DNA from: Chthoniobacterales bacterium
GTDB lineage: Bacteria > Verrucomicrobiota > Verrucomicrobiia > Chthoniobacterales > UBA6821
Assembly: GCA_021733705.1 (NCBI GenBank)
Contig: JAIPKF010000051.1
Location: 1-9,029 of the forward strand
Direction of reading: 5' to 3'
Length of the DNA: 9,029 nucleotides
Shown in pieces: positions 6,785 to 9,029 of this stretch. The notes below the pieces were generated by a model. It was not told where the DNA came from. It saw only the letters and a list, made by a program, of their open reading frames with translations, and did not search any database. Position numbers and translations under genes: made by a program. Position 1 is the first letter of the stretch, and each line of letters starts with the position of its first letter.

Positions 6785-6966
6785 TTAGCCTGCATATTTC
6801 ATACCGATCACTTGCGAAGACCAGAAAGGCTGATGGGGTAAGGCAGGCGAGCATTTTGATGCCGGGCTGTATGTTTCATACCGCCCAAGTCACAATTCGA
6901 GACCAACGCAGTAATGATGAGCTCTCCACAAGCCGTAATAGATTTAGTGTGAAATATCCGGGTTAA
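6785..6966 (+). repeat. Foldback (MITE-like) repeat, copy B, overlapping the 3' end of gmhB
   Basis: Second copy of the element at 1194-1377, in opposite orientation. The left end GCCTGCATATTTCAT (6788-6802) and right end GTGAAATATCCGGG (6949-6962) form imperfect terminal inverted repeats. The centre holds a strong hairpin, GGGCTGTATG (6864-6873) over a 3-nt loop against CATACCGCCC (6877-6886) with a single mismatch. The midpoint of the ends and of the hairpin coincide near 6875. The left arm is nearly identical to copy A (exact blocks 6848-6874 and 6828-6843), apart from an insertion of about 9 bp near 6820-6828 and a gap of about 11 bp before it; the right arm has diverged more. TTA flanks both ends (6785-6787 and 6963-6965). 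The right end is translated in reverse as the last residues of gmhB. Lying between convergent genes, it could act as a bidirectional transcription-ending structure, although no T-tract is obvious. Confidence 0.8.
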
Positions 6967-7567
6967 AGTTGAGAGCCACATCTATAGCCTCGGTCACATC
7001 TTTTACAATAAAATCGGCACCACAATTTCGGTTTTCTTGACCATAGCCTGTTAAGACCAGAATCGTTCGACAGCCAGCAGCTCTTCCTGCCTCGATATCA
7101 CTTGTGCGATCTCCGATCATGAAAGAGGCAGAAAGATTGATCCCAAGATCTTGAGCTGCCTCTAGAAACATCCCTGGAGCAGGCTTGCGTCGTAAAGAAT
7201 AAGTATTGGGAAGATCTGGTGACATATACGTAGCATCAATGAGATCCCCTAGCTGATGTTTAAGTTCTTCTTGAACTGCCTGAAATTCTTTTTCTGTAAA
7301 GTAACCACGACCAATACCACTTTGATTAGTAATAATAATATTGTACCAACCTTGCCTACGTGACTTTTCAAGACCCCTTACTGCCCCTTCTATGGCCTCA
7401 ACTTCCTTGGGGTCATGACAATGGTCTACTTCTTTCATTAAGGTTCCATCACGATCTAAAAATAGTGCCGGTTTCCTATCCTCTCCAGACCGAGGTCGAC
7501 ACACACTCTTAAGGATATCCTTTGTGAGAGAATGAGAATCATCATTTATTGTTGCACTTTGGATCAT
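6944..7567 (-). CDS. gmhB: D-glycero-D-manno-heptose-1,7-bisphosphate 7-phosphatase (HAD family)
   Basis: HAD-superfamily phosphatase of 207 aa that should remove the 7-phosphate from heptose bisphosphate on the way to ADP-heptose, the precursor of LPS inner core. Visible motifs are I, FLDRDGTLMKE (residues 36-46), with both catalytic aspartates; II, IIITNQSGIGRGYF (77-90); III, RKPAPGMF (127-134); and IV, MIGDRTSDIEAG (150-161). The classical E. coli enzyme has a cysteine- and histidine-bearing zinc loop just before motif III. Here that stretch, YMSPDLPNTYSLR (114-126), has no Cys or His, so the metal site appears lost. The start codon overlaps the hldA stop by 4 bp (ATGA), implying translational coupling. 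About 30 residues precede the HAD core, slightly longer than usual. The last six residues (NPDISH) and the stop codon come from foldback repeat B, so the native C-terminus was probably altered by its arrival. Histidinol-phosphatase is the main alternative, but the kinase neighbour favours GmhB. Confidence 0.88.
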   Translation of the reverse strand: MIQSATINDDSHSLTKDILKSVCRPRSGEDRKPALFLDRDGTLMKEVDHCHDPKEVEAIEGAVRGLEKSRRQGWYNIIITNQSGIGRGYFTEKEFQAVQEELKHQLGDLIDATYMSPDLPNTYSLRRKPAPGMFLEAAQDLGINLSASFMIGDRTSDIEAGRAAGCRTILVLTGYGQENRNCGADFIVKDVTEAIDVALNFNPDISH

Positions 7568-8565
7568 GAGGAAAATTTCAGAAAGCTCTCTTGAAGTTCC
7601 TCAGGGGAGCAGGTAGCTGTTCCTAATTTACCAATCACAATACCAGCAGCATGGTTTGCAAGTTCTGCTGCTTCTTGTGGGGTTGCCCCAGAGGTGATCC
7701 CGATAGTGTAGAGAGCAATAGCAGTATCTCCAGCCCCAGAAACATCGTAGACTTCCTGAGCCCGCGTTGGAGTGTGATAGGGTTGATGGCCCGAGCGAAA
7801 GAGCATCATTCCTTGTTCACCAAGAGTAATAAGGAGGGCTTGTGAGTGCCAGCGTTGTAATAATCGCTCTCCAACGGAGAGGAGTGCAAGGTCTCGCTCT
7901 GCTGGAAAAACTGGTGGTGTTAAAGGAACCCCTGCTGCTGCAAAAGCCTCTGTACGGTTCGGTTTGATCACTGTAATGCCAGGCCAATCAAGAGGGTTTC
8001 CAGGATGGGGATCACTCGTGACAATCTGATCTTTCCTTTTATTTAAGATGGCATCGACGAGCTCTTGGCAGAGAAACCCTTTACCGTAGTCCTCAAAAAG
8101 GATGGCATCCATCGTTTTCAATAACAAAAAAGAACGCTCCATCGCACTCTGTAAAAGACGAGCATTCCTACTCGATTTTTTTTCTCGATCGACCCTAACG
8201 ACCTGTTGATGTTGAGCAATAATACGTGTTTTTACAATAGTGGGGGTCTCCTCTGTGTAAATAAGACTCTCTGTTTCCAACCCCTCTTCCCCCATTAAGC
8301 ATCTTAATTTCTCCCCAGCTGCATCTTTTCCAATGGAACCCAGGACATGCACTTCTTGACAAAATTGCCTGAGATTTCGAGCCACATTGGCAGCACCTCC
8401 CGGATAGCTCGATTCTCGCTCTACTTCTACTACAGGAACTGGAGCCTCAGGAGAAATACGAACGACATTTCCCCACACAAATTCATCCAGCATGAGGTCT
8501 CCTAAAACTAAAATCTTTTTTTTAGCGGCAATATCAAGAAAATGTTGTAGTCTTTGAGCGTCCAT
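7564..8565 (-). CDS. hldA: D-glycero-beta-D-manno-heptose-7-phosphate kinase (HldE kinase domain, RfaE1 type)
   Basis: PfkB/ribokinase-family sugar kinase of 333 aa that phosphorylates heptose 7-phosphate at C1, giving the substrate of the adjacent gmhB product. Diagnostic segments are LGDLMLDEFVWG (residues 21-32), RISPEAPVPVVEVE (36-49), YPGGAANVARNL (54-65, PfkB signature 1), KPNRTEAF (201-208), and DVSGAGDTAIA (274-284, PfkB signature 2, with Asp280 as the likely catalytic base). GKLGTA (312-317) is also typical of RfaE. The protein stops after the kinase domain, whereas E. coli HldE (about 477 aa) continues into an adenylyltransferase domain. A separate HldC-type protein is therefore expected elsewhere in the genome. 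The usual S-D-Y-G-K-G segment reads FEDYGKG (157-163) here. The gene is first in a two-gene minus-strand unit and overlaps gmhB by 4 bp. No Shine-Dalgarno site precedes the ATG at 8565. Confidence 0.93.
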   Translation of the reverse strand: MDAQRLQHFLDIAAKKKILVLGDLMLDEFVWGNVVRISPEAPVPVVEVERESSYPGGAANVARNLRQFCQEVHVLGSIGKDAAGEKLRCLMGEEGLETESLIYTEETPTIVKTRIIAQHQQVVRVDREKKSSRNARLLQSAMERSFLLLKTMDAILFEDYGKGFLCQELVDAILNKRKDQIVTSDPHPGNPLDWPGITVIKPNRTEAFAAAGVPLTPPVFPAERDLALLSVGERLLQRWHSQALLITLGEQGMMLFRSGHQPYHTPTRAQEVYDVSGAGDTAIALYTIGITSGATPQEAAELANHAAGIVIGKLGTATCSPEELQESFLKFSS

Positions 8566-8660
8566 TTAAAAATTGATTTTGAGAAGTCTACCCGATGCGT
8601 GATAATTACGGTGCGTTATTGGAAAAAATAGTTATACTACAAGTAGTGTCCAAACAAAGC
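8566..8660. promoter_or_regulatory. Divergent intergenic region between hldA and the secreted-protein gene
   Basis: This 95-bp A+T-rich gap separates two divergent starts and should hold promoters for both. The best single match is a -10-like TATACT at 8633-8638, 22 nt upstream of the rightward ATG, but I see no convincing -35 box at the proper distance. TAATTATC read on the minus strand (8600-8607) could serve hldA, also without a clear -35. No dyad symmetry stands out. Placement is by geometry more than by motif. Confidence 0.35.
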
Positions 8661-9029
8661 ATGAAAACCGATACATCCTATTTTTTGCGATTCAGTTCTA
8701 AAATGAAAGACTCCTTTGTTTTTTTTCCTCGGACTTCGAAATGCTTTCTCTCCGTATTGTTAGTTTTCTTATCTAGCTTCTCTTTACTGCTTGCAGAGAC
8801 CGTTCCAACCTCAATTAATCTCTCGGACTTCCCTGCAGCTTCTGTTCAGGATGTCGTTGTTCCCGTACCCAGTGAGATTTTTGGAGTGCTCGATAAATTG
8901 GGAAATCCTAACTGGAAAGCTCAACTTCGACTTCGCAAAACACAAACTCCTGATGATCGAGCACAGGTCGCTTTGCTACTCGGCTCTGTTATTGCTGAAG
9001 GATTCATTGCCGTTGAAGCTGAAGATGCC
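8661..9029 (+). CDS. Secreted protein of unknown function, N-terminal part (runs off the window)
   Basis: An open frame continues from the ATG at 8661 to the window edge (123 codons, no stop). Residues 11-27 are basic and mixed, and residues 28-45 form a hydrophobic core, CFLSVLLVFLSSFSLLLA, followed by ETVPTS. This is a Sec signal peptide likely cleaved around residue 45. A second in-frame ATG at 8703 gives a more normal signal peptide length and may be the true start. Neither start has a Shine-Dalgarno site. The visible mature part includes LDKLGNPNWKAQLRLRK (77-93), then TPDDRAQVALLLGSVIAEGF (96-115) and IAVEAEDA (116-123). It resembles my recollection of exported proteins of unknown function in Verrucomicrobiota, but I cannot verify this and assign no function. 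It is transcribed divergently from hldA-gmhB. Confidence 0.7.
   Translation, partial: MKTDTSYFLRFSSKMKDSFVFFPRTSKCFLSVLLVFLSSFSLLLAETVPTSINLSDFPAASVQDVVVPVPSEIFGVLDKLGNPNWKAQLRLRKTQTPDDRAQVALLLGSVIAEGFIAVEAEDA

Noticed and set aside
6764..6785. Intrinsic terminator directly after mnmE (AATCC...GGATT)
   Set aside because: The stem is only 5 bp over a 12-nt loop and lacks a T-tract; the adjacent foldback element is the better candidate for a 3' structure.

Overview
The window looks like a chromosomal segment of a Gram-negative bacterium with peptidoglycan and a heptose-containing lipopolysaccharide. The evidence is Mpl (recycling of meso-diaminopimelate muropeptides), a heptose kinase/phosphatase pair and a protein with a Sec signal at the right edge. 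The mix of genes, the moderate A+T content and the near absence of Shine-Dalgarno sites fit a PVC-type lineage, perhaps Verrucomicrobiota. That placement is an inference: no rRNA or other phylogenetic marker is present.

Layout. Positions 49-1197 (+) encode a CysJ-like FAD/NADPH reductase without a flavodoxin domain. Its stop codon abuts a roughly 180-bp foldback repeat (copy A, 1194-1377). A slipin (SPFH membrane protein) follows at 1492-2256 (+). A 265-bp intergenic stretch with a 75-nt inverted repeat leads to mpl (2522-3946). Next come a conserved protein of unknown function (4013-5410) and, 8 bp later, mnmE (5419-6765), the tRNA-modification GTPase. A second foldback repeat (copy B, 6785-6966), inverted relative to copy A, lies between mnmE and the convergent gmhB. 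On the minus strand hldA (8565-7564) and gmhB (7567-6944) overlap by 4 bp and encode two consecutive enzymes of ADP-heptose synthesis. After a 95-bp divergent gap, a secreted-protein gene begins at 8661 (+) and runs off the window.

Most genes are housekeeping or envelope genes: muropeptide recycling, LPS core heptose, tRNA wobble modification, sulfur or electron-transfer metabolism, and membrane microdomains. I see no defence island, phage, CRISPR array or RNA gene. The least expected feature is the pair of related, nearly symmetric foldback elements. They have shared terminal inverted repeats, and the same end of each sits at the stop codon of the gene reading into it. In copy B the element supplies the last codons and the stop codon of gmhB.
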